NCBI GenBank assembly: GCA_025435555.1
Contig: JAIWWG010000030.1
Span: 248,001-312,000 of the forward strand
Direction: 5' to 3'
Length of the DNA: 64,000 bases
DNA from: Chytriomyces cf. hyalinus JEL632
Taxonomy: Eukaryota > Chytridiomycota > Chytridiomycetes > Chytridiales > Chytriomycetaceae
Position numbers and translations under genes: made by a program. The notes under the pieces were generated by a model. That model was given only the letters and a program-made list of their open reading frames with translations. It searched no databases and was not told the DNA's origin. The stretch's first letter is position 1. Every line of letters starts with the position of its first letter. Positions 48,069 to 64,000 of this stretch are shown in pieces.

Positions 48069-49844
48069 GAGCAGCTCACCTCATTGCATGCCCATCATTG
48101 AGCAAAGACCCAGTCCATTCATCCATCAAGTTCAGAAGGGCAAGCACAGGCATCGGTGGAAGCATATCAAGATCAACATTCCGCCATTGCTTGCTGCATC
48201 ATCTCTCAATAATGCTGCTGCTGCTGCTTCTGGCTTGTTTTCAACAACATTGGAATCTGTTGTTGCAACTGCTGTGGAACCTGCAGATGCAGTTGCAGGT
48301 GCAAACGTGATGGAAGCCGACAACCTGCAGTCTTGTTCTGTTGCATGTGCCAGGCCTCCAGCAGCATTGGAAACTCTCTCTGAATTTGACACGGTGCATT
48401 TGCCACACACTCCATCATTGAATGGAGAGCAGAGTGGTTTGTTTCACTTTGTGTTTCTCATTTCATGGTGCCACCCAACTAAAATTTTCATATTTTATTC
48501 ATTTTAGATGCATGTTCTGAAGCTGATCATGCTTTCTGGTCAGAGGCTGATGATGGGTGCAGTGGAGCTGTGTATTTGGCCAATCAGAGTCTGCAAGGTC
48601 AGAAGCTGGTTTGGGCTACTTGAAATACTAAACTGCCTACTTGTCTTCTTTGAATAGCAGATTCAAAAGCAAAACGTCCAAGTCATCAAAAGAATCTGTA
48701 CCAAATCCAGCATGGCTTGTCTGGTGGACAGAGACTTAACAAAGCCAGCCAACTTGTCCAAGTACTTCCGAAAGTCTCTCCTGCTCTTGTGAATGACTCT
48801 GCTCTTTTTTCATGTTTGTCCAGTTTGTTTTGATCTGTTTACAAACATACTGATCAATGTTTTGCTTTAGCAATGTTGAATCTATCTATGCAGTGTTTCA
48901 CCTGCCCCAAAATACCAAGTTTTTCTGCAAGCCAATTCAGCATTTATTCAACATCTCTAGCTGTCTTCATCACCACTCAGACTTCAAGCAGCAGAACAAC
49001 AAGTGCAGTTTACGCAACAAGATCTGTTCTTGACTATAGCACTGTACTCAAACCTGATCCTGCTTTCATTGTTACTTTCTCTTTGCTTGGAATGAATGGT
49101 AACTATCAATGGCAAATTTGAAGTTTTGGGTGTTGATTAACAAGCGTGGTTGGCAGGGGTGAAGATTTTCTGCAAACCTACTTTTTCAGACTTCAAGGAA
49201 ACAGTCACAATCTACTTGCTAGGAATCAAAGGTACACAATTAGCAGTTGTTTCTGAATTAATGTTGTTGACCCTATGGTTTTCAGCAGATGGTAGCACAT
49301 CGAAACTCTCTAAACCTGTGGGATTCTTCCATGGATCTTCGAATCTGTTTCAGCTAGTTGCACATTGGTTCTTGCAAGGATTTGGTGCTGAGATGTCATG
49401 CACTGGCATTCCTACCAATGCTATGGAAGAGATCTTGAAAGCACACTGCTTCATGAATCAAGGCAACAAAGGCTCTACAGTCACAGTTACTCTGGCAGAT
49501 TTCAGTTCTAGTAAATTAACACTGGAGAAAAGGGAAATGCAAGCTTTGTTGAACAGGTATGTTGATTGTTTTGAAGGGATGAGTCAACTATTGCTTATGC
49601 TCCATGATTTTGTACTTTTGGAAGGTTGAATGAGAGTGGTGTCTTGCCAGAGTTTTACTGCAGCACATCTTTCAGCATTTTCAAATGGCTTCAAGGTCTC
49701 ACTGGTCTAGCTCCAGGGAGCCATGATTCAACTATTGCAGAAATTGCAAGTTCCACATATGCTATCCATGCTGGTGGAAGAGTCATATTTAAACAGAATA
49801 TTACTCTCCAACAATTCAAGACTCTTATTTCATTTTTAGCTTAG
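48069..49844 (+). CDS. Unknown multi-exon protein
   Basis: I do not recognise it. The first exon (start 48069, MSSSPHCMPIIEQRPSPF) includes basic KGKHRHRWKHIKI and Ala-rich stretches. Later segments at about 48510-48600, 48660-48800, 48890-49100, 49155-49230, 49290-49560 and 49625-49844 look exonic. They carry, for example, DACSEADHAFWSEADDGCSG, FHGSSNLFQLVAHWFLQGFG and NESGVLPEFYCSTSFSIFKW, and the last ends ITLQQFKTLISFLA. The segments are separated by short AT-rich stretches with GT and AG ends. Splicing is not resolved and a degraded transposon gene is possible. It lies beside the zinc-finger fragment and downstream of tRNA-Glu. Confidence 0.35.
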
Positions 49845-49926
49845 AATTTTACCAACTGCTTAAATGTGTAACATCAAGTATTATTGCATGATGTATTTTT
49901 TGAAAAGGGCACAATAAAATGCTGTT

Positions 49927-52593
49927 TCACCAATGCTTTGAGAGTGGTGATTGTGATCTAGACCTGTGCCTCCTTTTCCCTGATGCATTGCATTTCCTGT
50001 CTTGCTCCCTAGATCTTGAGCGTGACCTGGAGTGAGTTGAGAACCTTCTTTCTCCAGACCTTGACCAAGTGGCAGAAGAAAACTGGCGATCACGCGATCT
50101 GGACCGAGAAGTAATCCTTCTGTTATCATGAGACTCTGATCTGGAAGTTTTCTTTTGGCGGTCACGAGACCTTGATCGAGAAGCAGCGCAGAAATCATGA
50201 GGCCCTCTTTGGTGCTCAAGTGGCTGTGACTGTGAGGAATGTCTGCTGCTCTGCGCATTTTGCTGTGGTTTGGTATCAAGCCCTTTTGCGTACCTGGCTT
50301 TATCTGCGGAGTGTTTTCGAGCAGCAGATGGTGGAGATCTTGACCTTGAGTTTGACCTTGACCGTGACTGAGAAAATGACCGTGAAAGTGACCTCACACG
50401 TGATTGTGCTTTTGTATTTGACAGTTTTCTCCGTTTCAGCGCACTTCCAGTTGCTGCGCCAGTTGTCTCTTGGCTGTCAGATTTCTTTTCATACTGAGGA
50501 AAAGAGTCCGCGTTTTCTCCAGATTTTGAATCAGAGATGGCTGTTCCAGAGACAGAATTGGCGGTATTTGCAGGTGGTTGTTTGGGATCATTTGCAGCTG
50601 TGGAACTTTCAGGAGTGATAGATTGCATTTTCGGTTTATCTGCTACGTTGCTATCTCTGTCATTATCCGACGGGGCCAGCAGTTGAGGTAGTGGGTCTGC
50701 GGCGCGTCGAATTGTCCGCCCAAATTCATCAACAAGTGCCACGTCTTCAATCCGTTCTTGATTGTACTGGCTGACTGGAGTTTTGCCAGATTGGCGTACA
50801 TTGGATGTACTGCTGTTTGGCCGCCGTTTTTTGAAGAGGATTTGGGTTTTTTCATCATTGACAACTGAGAATGCGAAAATTTTTTGAGTAAATTGCGCGC
50901 GTATTTCGAAGATTTGAAAAGGACGCGACTTACTTTGTTTGTTCAGTGCAAGCTTTGCCTTCATTTTGAGTTTTTCTGAAGCCGTGAGTTTCTGCAAGTC
51001 AGGATTGCTTGGCCTGCAGTGGAAAAGAGAACATCAGCTCACAAATTGACAACATCCATTTAAAAATAGGGAGACAGATTTCAGAAATACCAGGCAAAAA
51101 GGAACAGAGGAGCAAATAAAGGACTGGAAGGAAGAGATGATGGGGGTAGAATCTCACTGACGTATGCAATTCGGCTTTCTTGGTGTCATTTGCACTGCTA
51201 CTGTTTATCCGCGCATGCATATCGAAAATTCGAGTAGATCTATCGGAATCTTCATGCGTTACTTCATGGCCAGCTTTGAAAGTGTCCTCCAGGTGAAGAG
51301 CAGCCGCCGCATTGGCTGAACGCGCGTTTGAGTCCAATGGATCATCTACAAAGGAACGCAACTCAGAGTCCATGATTGTTCTGGACAGTGATCCCAACTT
51401 TTTGTTGGCAGGCAGCTGCGCGATGGGTGGAACTGGATGCGTTGGCTGCATTTCTGCCGCTTGCTTTTCATCTCCCGATTCGAATTCGATAACAAAGCTA
51501 GATTCTGGTTCATCGGAGGAGCTGCTGCTGCTGCTGCTGCTTGAGGCGAGAGACGATTGCGTGGTCAGATCGAGGAAGCAAAAATGAAAGTGAATGTCGG
51601 GGTTTTCTTACGCGTCATCGGCTACCGTTGCAGTATCCTTTTTCTTGAAGAGCCGTTTTCTCCGCTGTCTCTGTAACTAAAGGGCAGAAGTAAGATTTAG
51701 TTGGACGTTGCACATTTGATGACGACGTTTCAAAAAACCTTGAAACTGCGGGATTTATCATTCGGCGCTGACTGGGATTTGATTATTTGCTTCAATTCGT
51801 CCTTGTAAAGAGAATAAGCACTTTGAATTCCGAATTTGCGACCAGTAGCATCCAATAAGTTTGTGTCATCCTGGGTCAGATCAGAGACAACGTGGAGGAT
51901 GGACTGATCCGTCGTGAGACTTTGAAACACTCTCCCAACTGGCTCGGATGAAGCTGTAGAAGCTGTAGTTGTGGGGTTGGCTGCAGCATTCAGGACAAGG
52001 TTCGCGTGGTCATTTTTGCAAAGGAAAAGGGTGTTCCAGTGCTCGTCAATGAATTCGATCGAGCGGCTTTCATCGGCCCCCTCAAGACGCAGTTGAATTA
52101 AATCGCGGTAGCTTTGAAACTTGATTTCATCGTCGTCAGAGTTGAAATCATGTGCGCTTTCAGAATCCGAATCTGCACCGGCATCCGCATCAGCAACATC
52201 GGCATTCGTTGGAGGGAGGGGAACATCAATGTCGTCATGGTCTTTGCAGTCCAAGGGGTTTATAAAATCGAGTTGGTTGCGCACATCGAATCTGTCAATG
52301 AGCGTCACGCCCACTCCCCCAGCCTGCCATGCAATTAGATTCCCATTGTTCTGAGAGTGTATCGAGTGTGAAGCTGAGGAAGATTGGGCTGCTGAGTAGC
52401 CTGTCGACGAGTAATCCAAGGCGGCTGATGACTGAGAAGACGTTACGCCCGAGTTGAGCAAGACGGTGGCCGCATTGCCGCTCACGCGCAAAAGGTTCGT
52501 CGGATCGCGCATTCTCTCCGCTTCTCTTTTGCGTGCGAGCCATTTGGTTGGGTCTCTGTCCCTTTCGCCGTCTTTGTGTCGGTCTCGATGCAT
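49927..52593 (-). CDS. CLASRP/SWAP-type SR-related splicing regulator
   Basis: Probable alternative-splicing factor of the nucleus. The N-terminus carries RDPTNLLRVSGNAATVLLNS and LIAWQAGGVGVTLIDRFDVR, which match the conserved SWAP domain of human CLASRP (the IDRFDVR block is diagnostic). An acidic Asp/Ser region and SYRDLIQLRLEG follow, then YSLYKDELKQIIKSQ. The second conserved block is LTASEKLKMKAKLALNKQ. The C-terminal third is a classical RS domain (SRSRSRDRQ, HSRSRSRSREQ), a substrate for SR-protein and CLK kinases. The start at 52593 (MHRDRHKDGERDRD) is 60 bp from the PLRG1 start on the other strand. Five or six exons. Confidence 0.8.
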
Positions 52594-52653
52594 GTTGCTT
52601 GTTTGCTGGATTTTATTCACTTCAAAAAAAACAGCCCGCGAAATAAACTCAGC
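52594..52653. promoter_or_regulatory. Divergent promoter, CLASRP / PLRG1
   Basis: 60 bp separate two splicing-factor genes that diverge. AT-rich centre with a short poly(A) run at 52625. Confidence 0.5.
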
Positions 52654-54638
52654 ATGACGCCGGAGAGTGTCGCTGTTCATGTCGGCGCCGACACCGCAGC
52701 CGTGCATATCGGACCCGTTCAGCCCGTCCACGTTGATGCATCTGCGCTGCTTGCCCACTCCACCCTGTCTACGCAGGCTCGCTTTGCCGCAAACTACTCG
52801 GCGCTTGAGCTGGATCCCGCGACGGACGCCGACACTGCTCGCAGGTATCATATCTGCTTTTTCGACGATTGTTCAACGCCATACACGCTCTCCATTATTT
52901 AATGGATTGTTTCTGGAAACCCACGCACTGAGATGTTCTACACGGGAAACTAACTACAATAACCTCGTCACGGCATTCAGTCAACGGACGAAACTGGCTT
53001 CTAAAATTCTGGATGAGTGGACACACGTTCGTGAGCTGCCCCCAGCGGTTGCCGCCCAAGTTGCTCAAGCTGCAAAAGCTGCAAAGGCAGCCAGAGAAAA
53101 GCAAAAGAGCGCAGATCAAGGTTTGCATCTGCTTCATTGCTGTGAATATGGCGCTTTGCTGGAGTTCTTGTTTCTTTTTTCATCGGCGCCGCTGTATTCT
53201 CACCTTTCATTTCACTCAGACGCACCGAAATCGGCCCTTGGCTCAATGATTGATAACATCGCCTCTGCAAATTCAGATTCTTCAAACTCGAACAATTCAA
53301 CCGTTGCTATTCGCTCAAAACTTGGACTTCCTACATTCGATTCTTCGCAAGACTCAGTTACCGCACTTGTTCGCATCAAAGAGTCTCGAAAAGTTCCCAA
53401 GCCGGAGTGGCATGCGCCATGGAAGCTTATGCGTGTTATCAGTGGGCATTTGGGTTGGGTTCGAAGCATTGCTGTTGATCCTGGAAACGAATGGTTTGCA
53501 ACTGGAGCCGGAGATCGTGTCATCAAAGTAACTGTCCTGTGTGTCCGTCATTCTGTTTTCATCTTGCTGATACCGTATCGTTGTTTCATGGCTTAGATTT
53601 GGGACCTTGCCACCGGAACTCTCAAGCTTTCTCTGACGGGTCACATTGCTTCAGTTCGAGGCCTCGCAGTCTCCCCTCGGCACCCTTATCTTTTTAGTTG
53701 CGGTGAAGACAAAATGATCAAATGCTGGGACCTCGAATACAACAAAGTCATCCGTCATTACCACGGACACCTCAGTGGAATCTACTGCATGTCTCTGCAT
53801 CCAAGTCTTGATGTCCTTGTCACGGGTGGTCGTGATGCGACTGGTCGAGTCTGGGATATCCGAACCAAAAACCAAATCTTTGCACTGACTGGTCACTCGG
53901 GCACAATTGCGGACGTGAAAACTCAAGAAGCCGATCCACAAATCATCACTGCTTCTTCTGATGCCACTGTAAAACTTTGGGATCTTGCTGCTGGAAAATC
54001 CACTTGCACTCTGACGAACCACAAAAAAAGTGTCCGTGCATTGGCGATTAATCCGAACGAATACACGTTTGCGAGTGCCAGTACAGACAACATTAAGCAA
54101 TGGAAATGTCCACGCGGAGAGTTTATTCAGAATCTGGCTGGACACAATTCTATTGTGAATACTTTGGCAATCAATCAGGACAACGTCATGTTTTCTGGAG
54201 GTTAGTGGCAGTCATCATGCCTCCCTTTTTTTATTTGCATTGTATTGCATTTTGTTTTGCATCTGTCTGCTGCACGCTCATCTTTTGCTGATATGTTCAC
54301 CATGGCTTTATCCATTCAGGCGACAACGGATCAATGTATTTTTGGGATTTCAAAACTGGATACAATTTCCAAACTGCAGAAGCCGCTGCCCAGCCTGGTT
54401 CCCTTGACTCGGAAAATGGAATCTTTTGCTCATCCTTTGACAGGACTGGTCTGCGTTTGATCACGGGTGAAGGCGATAAAACAATCAAGATCTGGAAGGA
54501 AGATGAACGCGCCGTAAGTTGCCTCTGTTTTTTATCGCACGCATTTCATGATCCCCACAGACTGACACTTTCTGCTTGCAGACACCTGAAACTCATCCTG
54601 TTGTATTTAAGCCCGATATTGTGAAGCCCAAGTACTGA
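52654..54638 (+). CDS. PLRG1/Prp46 spliceosomal WD40 protein
   Basis: Core component of the Prp19 complex that activates the spliceosome. The first 230 residues are polar with [20 protein letters not shown] and an Ala-rich helix. Then comes [20 protein letters not shown], the conserved entry to the propeller. Seven WD repeats follow, for instance [67 protein letters not shown] and [12 protein letters not shown]. The C-terminal end is [15 protein letters not shown], typical of the family. Six exons; the stop is at 54636-54638. Confidence 0.94.
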
Positions 54639-55013
54639 TTTTTTTTTTCTCTTCTCTTTGAATTATGATTCCCCATTGGGTTTTTTGTGGTATGAGCACC
54701 TGAGTCGTGCGTTTGTGCATTGGAGTCGTGTTTACCGTTTTATGTTTATTTTTAAACAAATGGTTGGCAAGAATAAATCGGTGATCATACATTGGATTGG
54801 ACTGATTGTTGGAACCTCTTAACATTGATTCTACGGGACTACACAGAGATGAGCAGGACAACCAGAAAGACTTATTTCTCAAAGGATATAAACACGCATG
54901 CAAGAATGTACAACAACGAATGTATTTCCCCATTTTCATCCAACCAAAAACCTCACCCCACTGACATCAAGAAAAAAGCAAGCCAAAACAAAACCACCGG
55001 ATATTTTTTGTGT
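54639..55013. other. Convergent 3' ends of PLRG1 and the P2 ATPase
   Basis: 375 bp with no gene; contains a PLRG1 AATAAA and A-rich stretches. Confidence 0.5.
54772..54777 (+). terminator. AATAAA poly(A) signal of PLRG1
   Basis: Perfect hexamer 133 bp after the stop codon. Confidence 0.5.
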
Positions 55014-59857
<4,844 letters not shown>

Positions 59858-60002
59858 GCTCTTGTTGCTGGAACTGGTGATAGAGTTTTCTTTGGTGATT
59901 TTCTTTTGATTGCAATTTTATTCGTCCTTCCTTCTGGAAGTGATGGATGGATACAAACAAACAAATAGAGCGACGGGTTTAAACACACCGCCTTACGCGT
60001 CT

Positions 60003-60907
60003 CTAGTCACGGCGCAGGTTGTTGAGACGCTCCTGCAGCGACGCGTCACCCCCCGCGAGCATCGGCTCAGGCGTCTGCTCAACAACGGTCTTGCCTCCCA
60101 GCTTCGTCTGGGGTGCATCAACAAGCTGTACCCAAAATAAACGCGTGAGTATACGCACCTTAATGCGCCCTCAAACAATCCAAAAACCTCTCACCGCTTG
60201 ATTGAGATTGATTCCAATTTCGTCAAGAACTTGGTTCACGATCGCGTCGCTTTCGCCCTCGTCTTCCTCTTCGTCAATGTTATCGTCAATAGCATCGTTC
60301 ATCATTTCTTCCTTCATGTCCATCATGTCCGACTCCTTCTCAAAGTCCATCATAATCTGAGTGAGTTGCGGCAGATTGACGGCCTTGTTCATGCTCCGCA
60401 TTGCTTTCGTGACTCCGCGCATGGCATCGGCCATGGCTTGGTTCGAGCTCATTGTCTGCGGTGCTTGAGCGTTGAGAAAACGCGACAAACACAAGCATTC
60501 GAAAAAGAAAACCCAAGAACCTGAATTCTCAGCCCAACAGCTTGCAGTTGTGTGCGCATTTGGTAAAACTTTTGAATATACCGTCTGGTGCGTACAAGGT
60601 CCTTTGCCATGACTTTGCAAGCATTCTTAAATTTCAAATCATAAATGGACAGCATCAGCATTCAGACAGTGTAAACAAGAGGAGAAGAGCACAGCAGACT
60701 GCCTGGGCAGTAGTGAAGGTGGGGGAGCGGGGAGGATACCATCTGGTTCGCCTTCGCGCTCTTCTTGATGTCTGAGATGAGCTTCTTCTCCTGAGTCTCG
60801 AGCTTAGTTCGTTCCCTGTCTAGATCGCGCACGGCCTTGTTGAGCGACCGTTGGTGCTCCTTCAGCTTCTGTGCCGGTGTCTTGCGGGGTCCAAAGATGA
60901 AGTCCAT
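60003..60907 (-). CDS. ESCRT-III subunit Vps2/CHMP2
   Basis: Filament-forming membrane-remodelling protein of endosomes and cytokinesis. The start MDFIFGPRKTPAQKLKEHQR is close to CHMP2A. A basic first helix (RDLDRERTKLETQEKKLISD) is followed by KFKNACKVMAKDLVRTRRYI and an acidic second half (EEMMNDAIDDNIDEEEDEGE). The C-terminus has DASLQERLNNLRRD, a MIT-interacting motif (MIM1) for Vps4. Four exons. The next gene, a U2B''-like protein, starts 52 bp away on the plus strand. Confidence 0.92.
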
Positions 60908-60959
60908 TTCGTTTTATTTCCTGGTTGGTTAAATATTTAAGAGCGTTTACACGGCCATC
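60908..60959. promoter_or_regulatory. Divergent promoter, CHMP2 / U2B''-like
   Basis: 52 bp between start codons, AT-rich with AAATATTTAAGAG. Confidence 0.5.
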
Positions 60960-62215
60960 ATGAACACAGTTTCCACGTTTGTTCCACCGCCCAGTGCTCT
61001 AGCATCTGGGTCCGCTTCACAGATGCTTGTGCCTGGACTTGGTATTGCCGTGCAGTCAGCTCCCAGGCGAAGACCCCTGGCTGCCCCACCGACAGAGGTG
61101 CTACAACTCAGCAATCGTTTGAAAACCGTTTCTTACCCCTTCTTCCTCATCCACCCCAGCCCAACCATACTCTCTATGTCCGTAATCTCAACGAAAAAAT
61201 AGCCCTCAAGAGTAAGCGCATTTCAAAGTGCTTGTGCAATTCGTTTCGCAACAATACCAAACTCTTCCGTTCTCGCAATCACCAGCAATCAAAAAGTCGC
61301 TCGATGCCATCTTTTCTGGGTTCGGAGAAATCATCCAAATCCGCGCAAAATCAAACATTACATTGAGGGGACAAGCGTTTGTCACTTATAAAAATGTGGA
61401 TAGTGCTACGAAAGCATTGGGCGAAGTGCAAGGATTCCCGCTGTTTTCTTTGCCTTTGGTACTTAGGGGTTATTTTTTTTTATTTTTATTTATTTTTTGG
61501 CTTCTCTCTGACTGGGGTGGGGATCATTTTTTCACAGGATATCCAATACGCACGGGACCGAAACTTTATCTTTTCTGAGGCGGATGGAACCCTGGAAGAG
61601 CACAAAAAGAAGCGCGCTATTGAGAAAGGTACGTCGAATTTTTTTTTGCAGTGATCCTTTTTTTTCTCACTTTTCCACTTTTTGCCGTGTGCCGCGCGCA
61701 TTCATTTTCTAAAGCCGAGAAAGCAAAAGAACCAAAGAAAGCTCGGTCAGATGTGCCAACTTTGGGAGCCACCGGATGGTTCCCTGGAGGCGCCCCAATG
61801 CCTGCAGAATTCTTGCCACCCAACAACATTCTCTTTATCGAAAACCTTCCGACCGAAACTACAGACGAAAAACTTGCAGAGCTATTCAAACAGTTGCGTG
61901 AAATCTTTTTTGTATTATTTGATTTTCTCGGCAATCTGCTGTGTTTGCTGTTCTCCCAAATCAATCTCACCTAAACCCCCACGTTTGCAGAATCCCAGGA
62001 TTCAAGGAAGTCCGCCTCGTTCCAGGAAAAAGCGACATTGGTAAGGGGCATTTTTCTCTCACGACAGATTGAACTTGTTTCTCAACTGCATGTCTCCTTT
62101 TTTAGCATTCGTGGAGTATGAAGTTGAAGCTCAAGCGACATTGGCTAAGCAACAGCTCAACAATTTCCAAATCCTGCCCGACCGCGAAATCCGCGTTTCG
62201 TATGCACGCAAGTGA
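60960..62215 (+). CDS. U1A/U2B''-like snRNP RNA-binding protein
   Basis: Binds a U1 or U2 snRNA stem-loop. Two RRM domains: the first has HTLYVRNLNEKIALK, SGFGEIIQIRAKSNITLRG then QAFVTYKNVDSATKAL. The second has NILFIENLPTETTDEKLAEL, GFKEVRLVPGKSDIAFVEYE and ends ILPDREIRVSYARK. Between them, DIQYARDRNFIFSEADGTLE and a Lys/Ala-rich linker. The N-terminal 60 residues (MNTVSTFVPPPSALASGSAS) are longer than in animal U2B''. About six exons. It ends with TGA at 62213-62215. Confidence 0.88.
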
Positions 62216-62268
62216 TATGGGACTGCGAGTTTTTATTTCCTTTGCCCTATCTTGCCCTGTGCGATCAA

Positions 62269-62274
62269 AATAAA
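62269..62274 (+). terminator. AATAAA poly(A) signal of the U2B''-like gene
   Basis: Perfect hexamer 54 bp after the stop codon and 36 bp before the next start. Confidence 0.5.
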
Positions 62275-62310
62275 ATCACAAAATTTTAAAAAATATATTC
62301 CCATAAAATA

Positions 62311-62723
62311 ATGACACATTCGGAAATCGAACAACACATTGTCGGCCTTGAAAAGCAGCTTGCGCAGTTGAAAGCGATTGTCTATGGTGCGTGTTTCGCC
62401 TTTCTCTCTCTGCTAGCGGGTGTTGGGATGACGAATTCGCTTACGTTGGCATTGGGATTTTAAGGATCGCAAGGATCAGACAATGCCGTAACTGGCACAA
62501 CGAATGCAGCAAAAGATCAGGAACTCGAAAAACTCAAGCTTGAAAAGTATGTTTTTTTGGTTGTGGGGGTTTTGTTCATGATGGGAATGGGCGTAATTTG
62601 AACGGGGCGTTTTTCACACCACCACCGAAAAACAGCAAAAAACTGGACTATCGAATCAAGCAGCTTCTACGCACCGTCAGTGAAAAGAGAGCTCGTATTA
62701 ACGAGTTGGAAGGAAGCAAATGA
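62311..62723 (+). CDS. Small coiled-coil protein
   Basis: Three exons: 62311-62386, 62465-62546 and one from about 62637 to 62723. They encode about 80 residues. The N-terminal helix (EIEQHIVGLEKQLAQLKAIV) and C-terminal helix (LEKLKLENKKLDYRIKQLLR) both carry heptads, joined by a Ser/Thr/Gly-rich loop. The end is RARINELEGSK. LENKKLDYRIKQLLR resembles leucine-zipper helices of small multisynthetase-complex or threonyl-tRNA-synthetase-associated proteins, but I do not recognise the family. Confidence 0.65.
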
Positions 62724-62788
62724 ATGATATATATCGCTAATATATTATATATCGATATGTGTGTATGAACGTGATAGCACCAAAAACA

Positions 62789-62794
62789 AATAAA
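62789..62794 (+). terminator. AATAAA poly(A) signal of the coiled-coil gene
   Basis: Perfect hexamer 66 bp after the stop codon. Confidence 0.5.
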
Positions 62795-62911
62795 ATTAAA
62801 CAAAAAAAAAAGGTTCCAAAAGTAAATCTCTGTTCGCTCTGTCTCCTTTCTAACAATGCTTGGAAAAGACAGAAAAAGGGGGAAAAAAAAAGTTTCAAGG
62901 TAAAGCTTGAG

Positions 62912-64000
62912 TCAACTCATCAGTGACTCTTGCAACTGTTCCTTCTCAACCACGTAACTTTGCTGCAGAGTCCTGAGCCTTGCTACTGTTTCCAGTAAAT
63001 CTAAATTTGCCATTGTTTTTTGGCATTCGGCGGATACCAGATTTTCGAGGGAAAGAATGGCCTTTGACAGAGACGCCATCTGAAAACGGATGGTTACAAT
63101 GCCATTTTACCCAGTAAATTTGAAAGTATCGCAACAAAAACCTTTTCAAACACGGTAACACCCTCATCCAGGATTTCATTGACGCGGGTTGCTCCAGAAA
63201 ACAAGCAATCCCGGAACTCCTCTATTTGTTGTTCGTGTACGCATAAGTAGAGATAAAAAAAATAGATGGGATGGCGCGTTTCGAACCTGGATTTGATAAA
63301 GATACTCGATGAAGTTCCATTCGCACGACGGATTTTTGGAGTCCCTTTGCGAGTTCGAAATACTCTTTTTCAAATCGTGCGATGGATTCCTGCGCTTTCC
63401 GAAGACTTGATTCCTGTCATGAATCAAGTCAAAAGAAGTTCATGTCAGGTTTGATCGGGGCAACATAAGTTTTAAAAGTCGCACGAACTTGAGCAGTCAG
63501 TTGGTTCAATTCAGATTCCAAATCGTTACGGGCCGCAATTTCGCTTTTTAGAGAATGTATTTGATCTTTCAGGGATTGAACAGTTTGCCAGCCTTGAAGT
63601 AATTGCCTCTGAAGCCATCACACACGAAAAATTAGGTCCACAAAAAAACAAAATATGACCTGCGAATACTTTATAATTTACCTCTGCTTCCGCTTCCTTT
63701 TTACAAAACGATGATTTCGCTTTTGCCAACAGAAACTGCCACTGCAGCAGACGCGCATTCGCAAGCAAGGATGCCGAGTCCTTGTCATCCGGCAGTATCA
63801 AAGGTTTATGCAGAAAAGAAAAGTTTTGTTCGAGAAATACGCGTGGATTCGAAGGAACGTGAGTGTCTGGCTGCTGCGAGAGTGGCTCCACTTGGACGGT
63901 TTGGATCGGTTTCGTGGAGATTTTCGGTGATGTGGTAGCAACAGAGGCAGGCTCTGCAGCGGTTGCAATGGCTTGGATTTTTGATAAAGAGAGCTTTGAT
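62912..64000 (-). CDS. HAUS8/QWRF-type augmin subunit, 5' end outside window
   Basis: Partial: the start lies beyond the right edge. Augmin recruits gamma-tubulin to existing microtubules in spindles. The visible N-terminal part is Ser/Thr/Pro-rich (PASVATTSPKISTKPIQTVQ), as in the microtubule-binding region of HAUS8. It is followed by NARLLQWQFLLAKAKSSF, which corresponds to the QWRF motif (LLQWRF) of plant AUG8/QWRF proteins with Gln in place of Arg. The rest is coiled coil (LQGWQTVQSLKDQIHSLKSE, EKMASLSKAILSLENLVSAE), ending EKEQLQESLMS. Four or more exons. This is an inference from the motif and its position before a long coiled coil. Confidence 0.65.

Noticed and set aside
52594-52851. 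N-terminal extension of CLASRP (upstream in-frame ATG at 52851)
   Set aside because: It would overlap the first exon of PLRG1 on the other strand, and the sequence is not conserved-looking; the start at 52593 is preferred.

Overview
The window is nuclear DNA from a fungus, most likely a zoosporic (chytrid-type) one. The coding sequences are cut by many short GT-AG introns, mostly about 50-80 bp. Fungal-type families are present: a Prm10/ThrE-like membrane protein, a Spa2-homology scaffold, a proteinase K-like secreted subtilisin and a Plavaka-like transposase. They sit beside genes that yeasts lack: a coiled-coil protein resembling the ciliary factor BBOF1 and a QWRF-type (HAUS8-like) augmin subunit. 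The lineage is inferred from gene content only.

Layout. 0.1-5.3 kb: an apparently intact Plavaka-like transposase gene (five exons, frame preserved), head to head with a small unknown gene, followed by a non-coding stretch with a palindrome, a hairpin and six CGGCCG sites. 5.3-14.8 kb: two tandem PMCA-type Ca2+-ATPase genes on the minus strand, with near-identical exon lengths and a 148-bp perfectly identical tract. 15-17 kb: secreted subtilisin. 18-26.5 kb: SHD scaffold, Prm10-like protein and threonyl-tRNA synthetase, all plus strand. 26.6-32.2 kb: 1-Cys peroxiredoxin diverging from a Ctf4/WDHD1 replisome protein with a C-terminal PIP box. 32.2-40.6 kb (minus): BBOF1-like protein, NADP-isocitrate dehydrogenase, Chk1 kinase and DRG1 GTPase. 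40.7-45.5 kb: a 66-residue AN1 zinc-finger protein, Tom22, a divergent G-alpha (minus) and the small subunit of ribonucleotide reductase. 46.3 kb: tRNA-Glu(UUC). 46.4-49.9 kb: a poorly coding stretch with one unknown multi-exon gene and a zinc-finger fragment. 49.9-54.6 kb: a divergent pair of splicing genes, CLASRP/SWAP-like and PLRG1/Prp46. 55-59.9 kb: a third P2-type ATPase with a long unknown N-terminal extension. 60-64 kb: ESCRT-III Vps2/CHMP2 diverging from a U1A/U2B''-like protein, a short coiled-coil protein, and the 3' part of the HAUS8-like gene.

The genome is compact. Several head-to-head gene pairs have only about 26-115 bp between start codons. Many proteins serve cation transport (three P2 ATPases), DNA replication and checkpoint control (Ctf4, Chk1, RNR2), splicing (CLASRP, PLRG1, U2B'') and the microtubule or flagellar cytoskeleton (BBOF1-like, HAUS8-like). 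Exon models were derived by hand from splice sites. For the transposase, the two PMCA genes, the SHD protein, Prm10, Tom22 and AN1, the summed exon lengths are exact multiples of three.
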